NCBI GenBank assembly: GCA_040752295.1
Contig: JBFMFE010000028.1
Location: 1 to 5,670, forward strand
Source of the DNA: JBFMFE01 sp040752295
GTDB taxonomy: Bacteria; UBP15; UBA6099; JBFMBQ01
DNA length: 5,670 nt
Direction: 5' to 3'
The notes beneath the pieces were generated by a model. That model ran no database searches and had not been told where the DNA came from. It saw only the letters and a program-made list of their open reading frames with translations. Shown here in pieces: positions 5,071-5,670 of this stretch (within the stretch, counting starts at the first letter, position 1; every line of letters starts with the position of its first letter). Both the position numbers and the translations under genes were made by a program.

Positions 5071-5666
5071 GGAAAACCGCGCCCTCCGTGTTCCTCACGA
5101 GTCTTCTTCTGCTTCTCTTCCCCGCTCTTCGGAACGACCCTCTCGCCGCACGCGGGCATCTCCTTCCCATAATAGGGATTTCTCGTCTCCTCGTCCACCT
5201 GAAGCCATTTCGCCTCCGCCATGCTGCAATAGAAGACGTTGTACTTTCCGCGCTCCACGGCGGGAACGTACCTTTCGGCGAGCGCTATCACCATCGGGCT
5301 GAGTTCCTTGAAGACCGAGCGCGCGCCGGTGAGGTCCATCTTCTCTTTAGCGAGGCTTTTCGCCGATTCGGCGACGTCCTTGAGTATGTTCATCAGAACC
5401 CTTGCCGATTCCTTGTCCTTCTCCCTGTTCGCCGGTTTTCCGGCGAGGACGAGGGCTTCTTCCGCGGCGTCCGCGAGCGCCCCGGCTTTTTCCGCGAGGT
5501 CTTTCGTGGTGAACTTTCGCACATTCTTCGTCACGATGGATTTCGACGTCATCCGCCTTGGACTGCGGCGAGTCATCGCCGCCTTCACTCCCGCGCGGAG
5601 CGCGGGAAACAAGGCGGTGTTTGCACACCGCACTCCAAGGGGCTTCGCGCATACTGTTTTTCGCAT
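5058..5666 (-). CDS. DUF3347-domain protein, paralogue of the next gene; N-terminus uncertain
   Basis: From the ATG at 5666 the frame gives 202 residues, but it is also open to the window edge and may start outside. Residues about 52-175 form a shortened DUF3347 domain: charged helices (DLAEKAGALADAAEEA, 56-71), KYNVFYCSMAEAKWLQ (141-156) and TRNPYYGKEMPACGERV (161-177). These align with FYCPMAGHYWVQ and ARNPYLGSGMLRCG of the neighbour, keeping both cysteines (147 and 173) but with Ser for Pro after the first. There is no CcmH-like tail; the end is charged (SGEEKQKKTREEHGG). No signal peptide is visible, although the neighbour has one. Residues about 9-37 are encoded by the palindromic element at 5556-5640. 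Other starts are ATG 5576 and ATG 5552, neither with a good binding site. It may be a true gene with its start outside, one carrying an in-frame repeat, or a remnant that lost its export signal. Confidence 0.6.
   Translation of the reverse strand: MRKTVCAKPLGVRCANTALFPALRAGVKAAMTRRSPRRMTSKSIVTKNVRKFTTKDLAEKAGALADAAEEALVLAGKPANREKDKESARVLMNILKDVAESAKSLAKEKMDLTGARSVFKELSPMVIALAERYVPAVERGKYNVFYCSMAEAKWLQVDEETRNPYYGKEMPACGERVVPKSGEEKQKKTREEHGGRGFPGTQ
5556..5640. repeat. Compound palindromic element able to form a cloverleaf
   Basis: Outer arms CCTTGGA (5556-5562) and TCCAAGG (5634-5640) enclose three perfect 7-bp hairpins: GCGGCGA/TCGCCGC (5565-5582, loop 5572-5575), CCCGCGC/GCGCGGG (5590-5606, loop GGA) and GCGGTGT/ACACCGC (5614-5631, loop TTGC). 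The spacers are 2, 7, 7 and 2 bases. An alternative single hairpin is possible: CCTTGGACTGCGGCG against CACCGCACTCCAAGG (13 of 15 paired), with an inner CCGCCTT/AAGGCGG stem (5579-5585 and 5611-5617) around the central hairpin. This is how dispersed palindromic repeats look; only one copy lies in this window. Confidence 0.75.
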
Positions 5667-5670
5667 GATC

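Overview
This is a GC-rich bacterial window with two gene groups that face each other. On the + strand, positions 2 to 2957 hold a tightly packed run: the 3' part of a membrane-anchored PASTA-domain protein, ribulose-phosphate 3-epimerase (rpe), a possible 34-codon micro-ORF, and a membrane-anchored SGNH/GDSL-type hydrolase. On the - strand, positions 5666 down to 3003 hold three genes for envelope proteins: a DUF3347-type protein whose N-terminal end is unclear, a second DUF3347 protein with a CcmH-like cysteine-rich tail, and a secreted protein with two thioredoxin/TlpA-like domains. The two groups converge at 2958-3002.

The organism cannot be named from this window. GC-rich codons, signal peptides, TlpA-like and CcmH-like domains, and a PASTA gene directly before rpe suggest a diderm of the deltaproteobacterial, spirochaete or PVC/candidate-phylum kind. 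That is an inference. No rRNA, tRNA, CRISPR array, transposase or phage gene is visible.

The + strand run looks like one transcription unit. rpe follows the PASTA gene by 12 bases with a G-rich ribosome binding site. rpe, the micro-ORF and the SGNH gene are then joined by two successive four-base ATGA stop/start overlaps. rpe is a housekeeping enzyme with all its metal and catalytic residues. The PASTA and SGNH proteins both carry one N-terminal membrane anchor and probably act on the cell envelope.

The - strand group looks like a periplasmic thiol or metal-handling set. The DUF3347-CcmH-like protein and the TlpA-like protein are translationally coupled through an ATGA overlap. The first contributes conserved cysteines (FYCPMA, LRCG and a C-x-C-C...C-x-C cluster). 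The second has one intact CPHC site, while its first domain carries SPAA in the aligned position. A role in copper, heme or cytochrome thiol chemistry is a hypothesis drawn from family resemblance.

The least ordinary part is 4980-5640. The upstream DUF3347 paralogue is bounded by two unrelated palindromic elements. One, at 5019-5070, contains its stop codon and could act as a terminator. The other, at 5556-5640, can fold as a cloverleaf or as one long hairpin, and it is open in frame with the gene. It lies where a signal peptide would be expected, so the gene is either interrupted there or carries a translated palindrome.
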